A DNA stretch of 6,442 nucleotides from Colwellia sp. (GCA_003521815.1 DPHE01000035.1:56537-62978); one strand, 5' to 3'. Positions 1 through 6,442 are shown, counted from the stretch's first letter. A program made the numbers and translations. The notes: generated from the sequence alone by a model not told the origin.

Positions 1-32
1 GATACTAAAAAATCGCAATAGGATGTTAAAAA
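1..32 (+). other. Window edge upstream of the first gene
   Basis: This short leader holds the ribosome binding site of the glycosyltransferase. Stop codons occur in all three forward frames close to the edge: TAA at 6-8, TAG at 19-21 and TAA at 44-46. An upstream gene of the same operon could therefore end at any of these, the last overlapping the glycosyltransferase by 14 bp. Too little sequence is present to decide which, or to recognise its product. No promoter can be supported. Confidence 0.4.
20..23 (+). promoter_or_regulatory. Ribosome binding site of the glycosyltransferase
   Basis: AGGA lies 9 nt before the ATG at 33. It favours that start over the in-frame ATG at 51 (Met7), which has only a GGA 12 nt upstream. 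Confidence 0.6.
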
Positions 33-989
33 ATGGACTTACATAAAAAAATGGAATTACATACCCGCTCCGCAACGATCGCAATAATAACATGCCGTAG
101 GCCGATCTGGTTAAAACGATTACTTGAATCATTAACCAAACAAAGTGTTGATAAAAATACATTATTAAATATTCTAGTGGTTGATAATGCAAGCGAACAA
201 ACAGCCGTAGATATTGTTAATGAAGCCTCTTCTATCAGTCCTTTTAAAATAACATACGCCTGTGAAAAAACAGCAGGGATTGTTGCCGCACGGAATAAAT
301 GCGTCACTGAGTTTCTTCAAACGGATGCTCAATATCTTTTTTTTATTGATGACGATGAGTGGCCTGCTGAGAATGATTGGGCGCAAAAGCTTTTAAATAA
401 ACAGAAAGAATATAATGCTGACGTAGTCACTAGTCATATTCTTTCTGTTGGAGAACAAGACACACCCTCATGGGCGGTTGAATTAATCTACGGAAAAAAC
501 CCATTGAAAGAAGGTGATGTTGTTAATAAATTTTACACTAATAACTTATTGATATGCCGTCATGTACTTGAAAAAATCACCCCCGCATTTGACAAACGCT
601 TTGCGATGACAGGCGCCAGTGATTATCATTTTTCACTAAAATGTCATAAAGCAGGCTTTAAAGCTTTTTATACTGACGCTCCTGTTATTGAAGAATTCCC
701 CAAATCACGGGCAACTATAAAATGGTTTTTACGCCGAGGATTTCGCTCAGGCATAGGTTTTACTCGTAGTCATTTATTTGAAGACTCATTTTTATTGGCC
801 GTATTTTATTGCTTAATAATGGCAGGAACCCGGTTTGTTAGGGGATTAGTTTACTGTTTAGTGGGGTTAATAACCTTTAACAAAACTACTGTAGTTAATG
901 GCTTGTTTAGATTTTGTTCTTTTGCAGGAACCATTTCAGGATTTTTTGGCATAAAATTCGAAGAATATAAAACCATTCATGGTAATTAA
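33..989 (+). CDS. Family 2 glycosyltransferase
   Basis: This is a GT-A fold (GT2 family) glycosyltransferase of 318 residues that should transfer a sugar from a nucleotide-sugar donor onto a growing polysaccharide or lipid-linked acceptor at the cytoplasmic face of the inner membrane. The N-terminal strand TIAIITCRRP (15-24) and VVDNAS (49-54) form the nucleotide-binding start of the fold. AGIVAARN (81-88) is the usual helix before the metal site, and FIDDDEW (104-110) carries the DxD-type metal-binding acidic cluster. TGASDYHF (193-200) occupies the place of the acceptor/catalytic-base motif, and the basic FLRRGFRSG (232-240) follows. The C-terminal part (about 252-282 and 289-306) is hydrophobic and probably membrane-associated. 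The start at 33 is chosen for its AGGA site; Met7 at 51 is the alternative. Its end overlaps the exosortase by 11 bp, which suggests translational coupling. Donor and acceptor sugars cannot be read from the sequence. Confidence 0.9.
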   Translation: MDLHKKMELHTRSATIAIITCRRPIWLKRLLESLTKQSVDKNTLLNILVVDNASEQTAVDIVNEASSISPFKITYACEKTAGIVAARNKCVTEFLQTDAQYLFFIDDDEWPAENDWAQKLLNKQKEYNADVVTSHILSVGEQDTPSWAVELIYGKNPLKEGDVVNKFYTNNLLICRHVLEKITPAFDKRFAMTGASDYHFSLKCHKAGFKAFYTDAPVIEEFPKSRATIKWFLRRGFRSGIGFTRSHLFEDSFLLAVFYCLIMAGTRFVRGLVYCLVGLITFNKTTVVNGLFRFCSFAGTISGFFGIKFEEYKTIHGN

Positions 990-2403
990 ATCTATGCTAA
1001 ACAATATAACTCTGATAAGAAAAATAAAATACAATAGCCCTATCATTGGAATAATGATACTTATACTGCTCTTTATGTTGTTGAACCTTCCTGTTATTAC
1101 GACACTTTGGCGCCATAGTTTTGATGACGGTACGTATTCGCATGCTTATTTAATTCCGTTCATTACCTTGTATTTATATTACCAATTACAAAATGATAAG
1201 TTACTTGTATATAGAGCTCACTTTTCAGTGTTTGGCTTTTTATTGTTTTTTTCTTCCTGTTATGGGCTTTTCATTACCGCATCTGCACAAATAAGTGTGG
1301 GTTATTGGCTTACAAGCTTAGGTATTATTATTTCTGCAATCATTATGTTGTATCAATACCATTGGCGAGTGATATTTCCTGCTGCTTTTCTCATTTTAAT
1401 CATTCCGATGTGGGGACCATTAGCCGTAATATTACAAAGTATGTCGGTTAATGCTGTTAACTTCATGATGAGTTTTACCGGCATACCTACTTATGTTGAA
1501 GGTAATTTTGTTTTTATTCCTGCGGGGGTATTTGAGATTGCAGGCGGTTGCAGTGGTTTACGATACTTTATTGTCTCGATTGCTATTAGTTCTTTATTTG
1601 TATTTCTTCACATGAAAAATATTCGTAATATTACCCTGTTTATTGCCGTCGCAATTATGGGTGCTTTAATTACTAATTGGATACGAATAACATTATTAAT
1701 AGTTATTGGCCAATATACCAATATGACCAGCGACTTAATGGTTGATCATAATAATTTTGGTTGGTATATATTTATTCCTTTTATGGTTATATTATTTGTT
1801 TTTGGCAATCATTTAACTGAAGACCTCACTCCGTCAATATTGAAATTAAAACAAAAAATCAATTTATCAACAATACTATTAGTATTAATCGGTTTGTTAA
1901 TTAGCTCTACGACTATTTCAAACAACTTAATCTCTGATCAGCACTTAATATCAAAATCATTAGAAAAATATCACAAGCAACGAGAATTGAAGCCTTTTGT
2001 TCAATACTACACCCATGTTAGTGATAATGTTTTAACCATTGAGGACACTCACATATTGATGAAAACTTATAATTTTTCTGGTTATGATTTAGATGCAAAA
2101 CCAACCTTTTATAATAATAAAATAGCACCTGATAGTTGGAAAATAAATAATAGCTATCAATATAAACAATGGAATATTGTCACAGTAGAGCAAAAAGCTC
2201 AAAAAAGCTTAATCGCCACAACATTACAAATTAACACTCAACTGTTTGCTAATAAAGAAATGTTTAAAATTGCTAGAATTAAAGTGGGGATATCAGGGAA
2301 AAAAGCAACAAAATTACATTGGATTAGCATCCCGTGTAAAACAAACTGTGAACTTGAGCAAACAAGATTAACAATATTCTTAAATGATTTTAAGAATATT
2401 TAA
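979..2403 (+). CDS. xrtA: Exosortase, XrtA-like, with C-terminal EpsI-like region
   Basis: This is an inner-membrane cysteine protease/transpeptidase-like enzyme of the exosortase family, which is thought to recognise C-terminal PEP-CTERM sorting tails and whose genes usually sit in exopolysaccharide loci. Residues 1-312 form a multi-helix membrane domain. YSHAYLIP (53-60) is the conserved N-terminal exosortase signature. The catalytic residues are Cys191 in AGGCSGLRY, Arg236 in TNWIRI and His257 in DHNNFGW. A last hydrophobic segment (about 296-312) leads to a soluble tail (about 315-474) that is probably periplasmic. Its position and length match the EpsI/DUF3485-type domain fused to XrtA in many proteobacteria, but I see no strong motif in it; it ends with a CKTNC pair (Cys453, Cys457). 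The AGGCSGLRY form and the fused tail support XrtA over other exosortase subtypes. The start is uncertain: the ATG at 979 overlaps the glycosyltransferase and has a distant AAGAA, while the ATG at 994 (Met6) would leave a 4-bp gap. Confidence 0.88.
   Translation: MVIKSMLNNITLIRKIKYNSPIIGIMILILLFMLLNLPVITTLWRHSFDDGTYSHAYLIPFITLYLYYQLQNDKLLVYRAHFSVFGFLLFFSSCYGLFITASAQISVGYWLTSLGIIISAIIMLYQYHWRVIFPAAFLILIIPMWGPLAVILQSMSVNAVNFMMSFTGIPTYVEGNFVFIPAGVFEIAGGCSGLRYFIVSIAISSLFVFLHMKNIRNITLFIAVAIMGALITNWIRITLLIVIGQYTNMTSDLMVDHNNFGWYIFIPFMVILFVFGNHLTEDLTPSILKLKQKINLSTILLVLIGLLISSTTISNNLISDQHLISKSLEKYHKQRELKPFVQYYTHVSDNVLTIEDTHILMKTYNFSGYDLDAKPTFYNNKIAPDSWKINNSYQYKQWNIVTVEQKAQKSLIATTLQINTQLFANKEMFKIARIKVGISGKKATKLHWISIPCKTNCELEQTRLTIFLNDFKNI
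2373..2400. repeat. Perfect 12-bp inverted repeat with 4-nt loop
   Basis: The arms AATATTCTTAAA (2373-2384) and TTTAAGAATATT (2389-2400) are exact reverse complements around the loop TGAT. The repeat forms the last codons of the exosortase gene, and the stop codon follows directly at 2401. Each arm has only one G/C position and no T-tract follows, so it is not a typical intrinsic terminator. In RNA the hairpin would bury the first base of the in-frame ATG at 2384, leaving the ATG at 2426 and its ribosome binding site free. A role in mRNA processing or in setting relative expression is possible but unproven. Confidence 0.75.
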
Positions 2404-2413
2404 TGCTTTTACT

Positions 2414-2417
2414 GGAA
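2414..2417 (+). promoter_or_regulatory. Ribosome binding site deciding the beta-helix protein start
   Basis: GGAA lies 8 nt before the ATG at 2426. It supports this start over the in-frame ATG at 2384, which lies in the hairpin and would add 14 residues ahead of the signal peptide. Confidence 0.6.
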
Positions 2418-2425
2418 ATTTAAAA

Positions 2426-2500
2426 ATGGATTTTTACACGTTAATAAAAACGAGTGTTTTTTGCATTATCTTCATCTGCTATACCGAGCCATTATATGCA
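2426..2500 (+). other. Signal peptide of the beta-helix protein
   Basis: Codons 1-25 encode a short N-region with Lys8, a hydrophobic core from about residue 9 to 19, and the end PLYA, fitting signal peptidase I cleavage before KEYW. There is no lipobox cysteine at the cleavage point, so a lipoprotein is unlikely. Confidence 0.75.
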
Positions 2501-3703
2501 AAAGAGTATTGGATATCGCCTCCTTCACCACTCCGTGACTATTGCACAAAACAAAGCTGTCTTTGTAATAAAAGTAATGCCTGTGCTTTAAACTCTTTTT
2601 TGTTAAAACAACTAAGCCCAGGTGATTTTGTCTATTTTGAAAAAGGTGTTTACCCTGCCTTCACCCTAAATAACATTCACGGAACAGTTGAGCAGCCGAT
2701 TACCTTTAATGGTTCGTTTTCTATTGGTAAAGCAGAGGTTTCATTAAACCCTAAAAAGTCTAAAGATCTAGTAGAGATCAAAAAATCATCTTATTTAATA
2801 CTGACCGGATTCAAGATTAACCATTCACCCCGAGCAGGCATTAGAGTTAACAATAGTCACCACATTATACTCGAGAGTAATAAACTCACTAATAATGCTG
2901 TATGGGGAATATTTACCAACCACTCAAATTATTTTACAGCCGCAAACAACATCATTGTAGGCCCCGCAGAGCAACACGGTATATATCATTCTAACAGCGG
3001 TGACAATGTTAAAATCACGTCTAATTTTATACAAAATTTTAATGGCTGCGGAGTCCAAATAAATGGTGACCTTAGCATGGGAGGAGCAGCAAACGTCAAA
3101 GGGGATGGAATAATATCGAATGTAGAAATATCTAATAACTATTTCAGTGGTAATGGCTTAGTGGGCGGTAGTGCTATTAACTTAGATGGCGTTGTTGATG
3201 GAAACATTAACAATAACATTATAATTAACAACAAAGCCGCTGGCATTTCAATTTTTAAAGGTGATGGTGCTGTTGGTTCAAGCCTAATCAACGTATCTGA
3301 TAATTTGATGATTATGGCTAAACGCGCTAAGTGGGCAGTTAATATAAAAAACTCTGGTGGTAAAAATTCATTTACGAATAACATCATGATTTCTCAAGAT
3401 GCATTCAGGGGGATCTATGATGTATTGCCTGTTGATTTCAGCGCTAAGAATAAAACCGAGGTGGTACCTTTTACCGCTAATAATAATTTGTATGGTTATG
3501 GACGACACCTTATTGCGCTGAATGATGAGCATTACCTCCCCTTAGATAAATGGCAAAAAGATTACAAAATCGATAAAGGCTCGTCAAAAATAGCCTATAA
3601 ATATATTATGTCTAATCAAGGTAAGTTAAGTCTGCCCGTGGTTAAGCTACTTAAAAAAAGAAGCATTGCTGAATTTAATGCTTATCTATTTCTGCTTCTC
3701 TAA
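2426..3703 (+). CDS. Secreted right-handed parallel beta-helix protein
   Basis: This 425-residue exported protein has a pectate-lyase-like right-handed parallel beta-helix fold, so it probably acts on or binds polysaccharide outside the inner membrane; lyase, C5-epimerase or glycan-binding roles cannot be separated. Residues 1-25 are a signal peptide with a hydrophobic core (VFCIIFICY) and a likely cut after PLYA. The mature start KEYWISP and SPGDFVYFEKGVY (64-76) form the usual N-terminal cap of this fold, interrupted by a small cysteine cluster (Cys40, 45, 47, 53). From about 115 to 325 come N-rich coils of roughly 20-25 residues ending in asparagine ladders, such as HHIILESNKLTNN, DNVKITSNFIQNF and GNINNNIIINN. 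The most motif-like stretches are HGIYHSNSGDN (184-194), GCGVQINGD (207-215) and SAINLDGV (249-256). No PEP-CTERM tail is present; the protein ends in a basic then hydrophobic stretch (KKR...LFLLL). It starts 22 bp after the exosortase. The fold is clear and the activity unknown. Confidence 0.85.
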   Translation: MDFYTLIKTSVFCIIFICYTEPLYAKEYWISPPSPLRDYCTKQSCLCNKSNACALNSFLLKQLSPGDFVYFEKGVYPAFTLNNIHGTVEQPITFNGSFSIGKAEVSLNPKKSKDLVEIKKSSYLILTGFKINHSPRAGIRVNNSHHIILESNKLTNNAVWGIFTNHSNYFTAANNIIVGPAEQHGIYHSNSGDNVKITSNFIQNFNGCGVQINGDLSMGGAANVKGDGIISNVEISNNYFSGNGLVGGSAINLDGVVDGNINNNIIINNKAAGISIFKGDGAVGSSLINVSDNLMIMAKRAKWAVNIKNSGGKNSFTNNIMISQDAFRGIYDVLPVDFSAKNKTEVVPFTANNNLYGYGRHLIALNDEHYLPLDKWQKDYKIDKGSSKIAYKYIMSNQGKLSLPVVKLLKKRSIAEFNAYLFLLL

Positions 3704-3716
3704 CGAATTTTATTTT

Positions 3717-4859
3717 ATGCCATCCTTATATACAGTTGAAACAATAACCGATATTAAGCAAGCTATTATGCTTGAAAATGAATGGCGCACTTTAATAGAG
3801 GCTACTGCCGAAAAAAAAGAGTCAGTACAATGTTTTATGTCTTGGGAGTGGTTAACTCAATGGTTACAAACTTACCAAGATTATATCGTTGAATTAAAAA
3901 TAATGTGTGTTTTATATAATGGTACCTATGTTGCTATAGCCCCTTTTTATATCTGTACCAATAGTAAATGGGGTATCACTGCAAAAACCCTCTCTTTTAT
4001 TGCCACTAATGAACCTGAAAATTGCGAGGTCGCGTCAGAATTTATTGATATTGCTTATTCAACCCAGCATAAACAAAAAATAATTGAGTTGCTCTCCTTC
4101 AAACTAAGTCACTTAACTGATATCACTCAATTCAATTTTAAGGATTTAAATAAACATTCTCTCATGTATGCTATTTGTCAGCAGTTACAAGCGAAAACAA
4201 TAGCTTACAAAGAATATATAACAGGTTATCAATTTTACATAAATTTAGCCTATACTTGTCAATATTCAAAGTCTTTCTTAAAAAAGAAAAAGCGAATATT
4301 TAACACCTTTGAAAAAGTTAGCAAGACTCAACATTGTGAATTTATTATCGCGAATGAAGAGAAACAAGCGCTTAAGTTATATGATCAATTAGTAGAATTA
4401 CATCAAAAACACTGGCAACAAAAAAACAAACCTGGCGTATTTGCAAATAATTACTTTTATGCGTTTCATAGACGCTTCATTAAACAGTACGTTGAAAAAG
4501 GAATAGTTGTTCTATCCGCCATACAAATTGAGAACCAAACAATCTCAGTGAACTACTCAATTAAATGGCATAACACGTTATATTTTTACCAAAGCGGAAT
4601 GGATGAACGCTATAAACCCAATTTATCACCTGGGCTATTGAACCACCTATTGCTTATTCAATATTGCAAGGAGCAGAATATTCAACAATATAACTTACTT
4701 AAATCAACAAAAAAAGATTATAAAAGTCACTTTTCTCAACGGGGTGATGAACTTATCGATATAACCATGTTAACCTCAAATAAATTAAATTTAATTAGGC
4801 TCGCCCTATATCGTGCCAAGCAGGGTTTAAAACTACTTACGTCAAAAGGCCGTATATGA
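3717..4859 (+). CDS. GNAT-fold acyltransferase, FemAB/CelD-like
   Basis: This 380-residue soluble, probably cytoplasmic protein resembles the CelD/BcsL-like group (Acetyltransf_6 domain, FemAB relatives), common in exopolysaccharide loci and presumed to transfer an acyl or aminoacyl group onto a sugar precursor. The N-terminal half has the family pattern LENEWRTL (19-26), SWEWLTQW (42-49) and YVAIAPFYI (71-79). The central Lys/Arg-rich FLKKKKR (187-193) stands where the family has its basic helix, and ELHQKHWQQK (227-236) follows. The best-conserved block is LYFYQSGMDERYKPNLSPG (288-306), followed by LLNHLLLIQYC (307-317) and YNLLKSTKKDYKSHF (325-339), which matches the usual ending of the acyl-CoA-binding domain. 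The start is placed at ATG 3717, 13 bp after the previous gene, because LYTVETITDI begins the family-like region. Upstream in-frame starts (TTG 3666, ATG 3678) would overlap the beta-helix gene. None has a good ribosome binding site. The donor and acceptor are unknown. Confidence 0.8.
   Translation: MPSLYTVETITDIKQAIMLENEWRTLIEATAEKKESVQCFMSWEWLTQWLQTYQDYIVELKIMCVLYNGTYVAIAPFYICTNSKWGITAKTLSFIATNEPENCEVASEFIDIAYSTQHKQKIIELLSFKLSHLTDITQFNFKDLNKHSLMYAICQQLQAKTIAYKEYITGYQFYINLAYTCQYSKSFLKKKKRIFNTFEKVSKTQHCEFIIANEEKQALKLYDQLVELHQKHWQQKNKPGVFANNYFYAFHRRFIKQYVEKGIVVLSAIQIENQTISVNYSIKWHNTLYFYQSGMDERYKPNLSPGLLNHLLLIQYCKEQNIQQYNLLKSTKKDYKSHFSQRGDELIDITMLTSNKLNLIRLALYRAKQGLKLLTSKGRI
4846..4849 (+). promoter_or_regulatory. 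Ribosome binding site of the O-antigen ligase-like gene
   Basis: AAGG lies 6 nt before the ATG at 4856, inside the last codons of the acyltransferase gene. With the ATGA stop/start overlap at 4856-4859 it indicates translational coupling. Confidence 0.6.
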
Positions 4860-6169
4860 GTAGTTTTAAAAGACAAAGTCCAATAGAAGAAAATACAAAT
4901 CCCACTTTCGCTTTTTTCTTAACACTCTTATTTACTTTTTTTGTTCTCGTAAGACCCCAAGAATTATTTCAACCACTTAATGGCTTTCCTATTATTGCAA
5001 TATTAAGTGTGTTGTTAGTAATAGTAATACTACTTGCACATAGACCTATTCAGCTAATGCCTCAACATTATCTTGTTTTGGGCATATACCCCGTTACTGT
5101 AATTTCAGGCGGCCTTAATGGCTGGCTTGGTGAGGGGGTTACTGAGGCCAATATGTACATTAATAGTGGCTTAGTACCTTTGTTTGTTTTTTCTGTTGTT
5201 TATACCTCGGCCTTCAGACAAAAAGTGTTCATGTGGTTATCCTTAATTGCTGCCATCATTTTTATACATAATGGCTATGTACAGCAAAATTCAGTTGATG
5301 GTTTTGGTTGGTCTGGCACTAATTATGTTGAAGATGGACGCATAAGGTACTTAGGAATATTCCAAGATCCTAATGACTTAGGCGTATTTTTTATGATGAA
5401 TATTCCATTTTCTCTCTATTTTTTAGCCAAATCGAATGCCATAGAGAAAACATTAGGTTTAACCACTTTCATACTCTTACTCTATGGCATTTATATGACC
5501 AATTCACGTGGCACTATGATAGCTTTAGCCGGAATGACAGGCCTATATTTACTTATTCGTTTTGGGGGAGCAAAAGCAATAATCGCAGGGTTAATATTAT
5601 CACCGCCGGCATTATTTTTTGCCTCAACTTTTAGAGCAGTAAGCTCACAAGAAGCTTCCGCTATGGGGCGTTTATGGGCTTGGTGGGACGGGCTTGAAAT
5701 GCTTAAAGCTAACCCACTATTTGGCGTTGGTAGCAATAACTTTATGGAACATCACGTGAGAGTAGCGCATAACACCTATATTCAAATAGCGGCTGAGCTT
5801 GGTTTAACGGGCTATATACTGTGGAGTACATTATTGCTTTTAACCTTATTTATGGGATTTTCAGTGATTATGTACACCAAAACAGTTTCCCATGACAAAA
5901 TTACTGAGAAACTAAAGTCTGAAGCAATGTTATCCGCCACTCTTTTCTACTCCCTATCGGGCTTTGCCATGACGGCATTTTTTTTAACAAGGCACCGATT
6001 TATCGTTTATTTTATGGTAGCAGGAATGGCAATAGCCTCTTATCAACGATTTTTAAAAATAATCAATAAAGATTCACTAATTGATTATAAAAAAGCCCTT
6101 AAAGGTATTTTAATAACGGCAATGATGATATTGATTTTTATTTATATTATTTTAAAATTTACAGTGTAA
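4856..6169 (+). CDS. O-antigen ligase / Wzy-like polymerase family protein
   Basis: This 437-residue integral inner-membrane protein with roughly ten to twelve hydrophobic segments belongs to the O-antigen ligase family (Wzy_C domain). Members transfer or polymerise undecaprenyl-linked glycans at the periplasmic face. Visible family features are GIFQDPNDLG (167-176), TNSRGT (215-220), SAMGRLWAW (268-276), NPLFGVGSNNF (286-296) and HNTYIQIAAELGLTGY (305-320), the last including the conserved His305. The loop between about 258 and 312 is the large periplasmic loop expected to hold the active site. A relative of this family described as an exosortase A-associated O-glycosylation ligase occurs in XrtA loci, and the exosortase two genes upstream makes that a reasonable reading. 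Polymerase, lipid A ligase and protein O-glycosylase activities cannot be separated by sequence alone. The ATG overlaps the previous stop codon by 4 bp and has a good AAGG site. A hydrophobic helix (about 416-434) closes the protein. Confidence 0.87.
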   Translation: MSSFKRQSPIEENTNPTFAFFLTLLFTFFVLVRPQELFQPLNGFPIIAILSVLLVIVILLAHRPIQLMPQHYLVLGIYPVTVISGGLNGWLGEGVTEANMYINSGLVPLFVFSVVYTSAFRQKVFMWLSLIAAIIFIHNGYVQQNSVDGFGWSGTNYVEDGRIRYLGIFQDPNDLGVFFMMNIPFSLYFLAKSNAIEKTLGLTTFILLLYGIYMTNSRGTMIALAGMTGLYLLIRFGGAKAIIAGLILSPPALFFASTFRAVSSQEASAMGRLWAWWDGLEMLKANPLFGVGSNNFMEHHVRVAHNTYIQIAAELGLTGYILWSTLLLLTLFMGFSVIMYTKTVSHDKITEKLKSEAMLSATLFYSLSGFAMTAFFLTRHRFIVYFMVAGMAIASYQRFLKIINKDSLIDYKKALKGILITAMMILIFIYIILKFTV

Positions 6170-6179
6170 TAGAACTTTT

Positions 6180-6442
6180 ATGGATAAATTTCGACTTAAT
6201 AATTTTGACCTACTAAGGCTTTTAGCTGCCTTACAAGTTGTTTTTGGCCACGCTGTAGAGTTAACTGATTTAAGCATGGAACAAAGTAGCTTATTTCAAT
6301 TTATTCATGCGATTCCAGGAGTACCACTTTTTTTCTTCATTAGTGGTTTTTTAATTTCTAAATCATACGAAATAAACCCAAAAATCAAAAATTATGCCGT
6401 TAACCGTATTTTACGAATATTTCCAGGGCTTTGGTTTTGTTT
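6180..6442 (+). CDS. Acyltransferase 3 family membrane protein (5' part, cut by window end)
   Basis: The first 87 codons of an acyltransferase 3 (AT3/OafA-NodX type) protein are present; full proteins are usually about 350-400 residues, so most lies beyond the window. These integral inner-membrane enzymes O-acylate (often O-acetylate) surface sugars. The typical first helix FDLLRLLAALQVVFGH (9-24) contains the conserved R-x10-H arrangement (Arg13, His24). GVPLFFFISGFLIS (47-60) is the second conserved helix, and VNRILRIFPGLW (74-85) is the conserved basic loop following it. It begins 10 bp after the O-antigen ligase-like gene, with only a weak AGAA as ribosome binding site, and probably continues the same operon. 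It likely decorates the glycan made by this locus; the acyl group and target are not readable. Confidence 0.88.
   Translation, partial: MDKFRLNNFDLLRLLAALQVVFGHAVELTDLSMEQSSLFQFIHAIPGVPLFFFISGFLISKSYEINPKIKNYAVNRILRIFPGLWFC

Noticed and set aside
337..344. Run of eight T in the glycosyltransferase gene (a similar run is at 5978-5985) as a phase-variation tract
   Set aside because: Eight-base homopolymers are expected in AT-rich phenylalanine-rich coding sequence and both genes are intact; no sign of switching is visible.
26..386. Two reverse-strand open frames (26-307 and 174-386) inside the glycosyltransferase gene
   Set aside because: They lie wholly or almost wholly opposite a gene with clear GT2 motifs, and their translations show no recognisable domain.
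2373..2403. Inverted repeat as a Rho-independent terminator
   Set aside because: The stem has a single G/C pair and is not followed by a T-tract, and the next gene starts within 25 bp in the same operon.
2384..2425. Longer beta-helix protein starting at ATG 2384
   Set aside because: It adds 14 residues before a well-formed signal peptide, and its start codon lies in the hairpin. The ATG at 2426 has its own GGAA site.
2115..3300. Asparagine-rich, AAT/AAC-rich repetitive stretches as tandem DNA repeats
   Set aside because: The repetition is at the protein level (beta-helix coils) or from general AT bias; no exact tandem DNA unit is visible.
3139..3387. Reverse-strand open frame of 82 codons opposite the beta-helix gene
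   Set aside because: Its repetitive Leu/Ile-rich translation is the shadow of the asparagine-rich coils on the + strand.
3666..3716. Upstream extension of the CelD-like protein from TTG 3666 or ATG 3678
   Set aside because: It would overlap the beta-helix gene, the added residues look unlike the family's N-terminus, and no ribosome binding site precedes it.
5491..5736. Reverse-strand open frame of 81 codons opposite the O-antigen ligase-like gene
   Set aside because: It lies fully inside a well-supported membrane protein gene and has no recognisable features.

Overview
The window is a tightly packed, single-strand block of cell-surface polysaccharide genes. It looks like part of an exosortase A (XrtA)-associated exopolysaccharide locus of a Gram-negative bacterium. 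The AT-rich composition, the lysine/asparagine/isoleucine-rich proteins, Shine-Dalgarno starts and an XrtA-type exosortase with a long C-terminal extension suggest a marine gammaproteobacterium, perhaps of the Alteromonadales/Colwellia-Thalassotalea kind. This taxonomic guess is inference, not shown by the sequence.

Layout, all on the + strand: (1) a family 2 glycosyltransferase, 33-989; (2) an exosortase with the Cys-Arg-His catalytic triad and a C-terminal periplasmic EpsI-like extension, 979-2403; (3) a secreted right-handed parallel beta-helix protein with a signal peptide, 2426-3703; (4) a FemAB/CelD-like GNAT-fold acyltransferase, 3717-4859; (5) an O-antigen ligase/Wzy-type membrane protein, 4856-6169; (6) the first 87 codons of an acyltransferase 3 family membrane protein, cut by the window edge, 6180-6442. 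Every junction either overlaps or is separated by 22 bp or less, so the genes are probably co-transcribed. I see no promoter, intrinsic terminator, tRNA, rRNA, CRISPR array or mobile element. There is no gene-free stretch longer than about 30 bp.

A working model (inference): the glycosyltransferase adds sugars to a lipid-linked repeat unit. The CelD-like and acyltransferase 3 proteins would add acyl decorations. The O-antigen ligase-like protein would polymerise the glycan or transfer it, possibly to proteins. The beta-helix protein would act on the exported glycan as a lyase, epimerase or binding protein. XrtA would process PEP-CTERM proteins that the glycan coats. No PEP-CTERM substrate is visible in the window. 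The least explained items are the secreted beta-helix protein, the divergent C-terminal part of the exosortase, and a perfect 12-bp inverted repeat at the exosortase/beta-helix junction.
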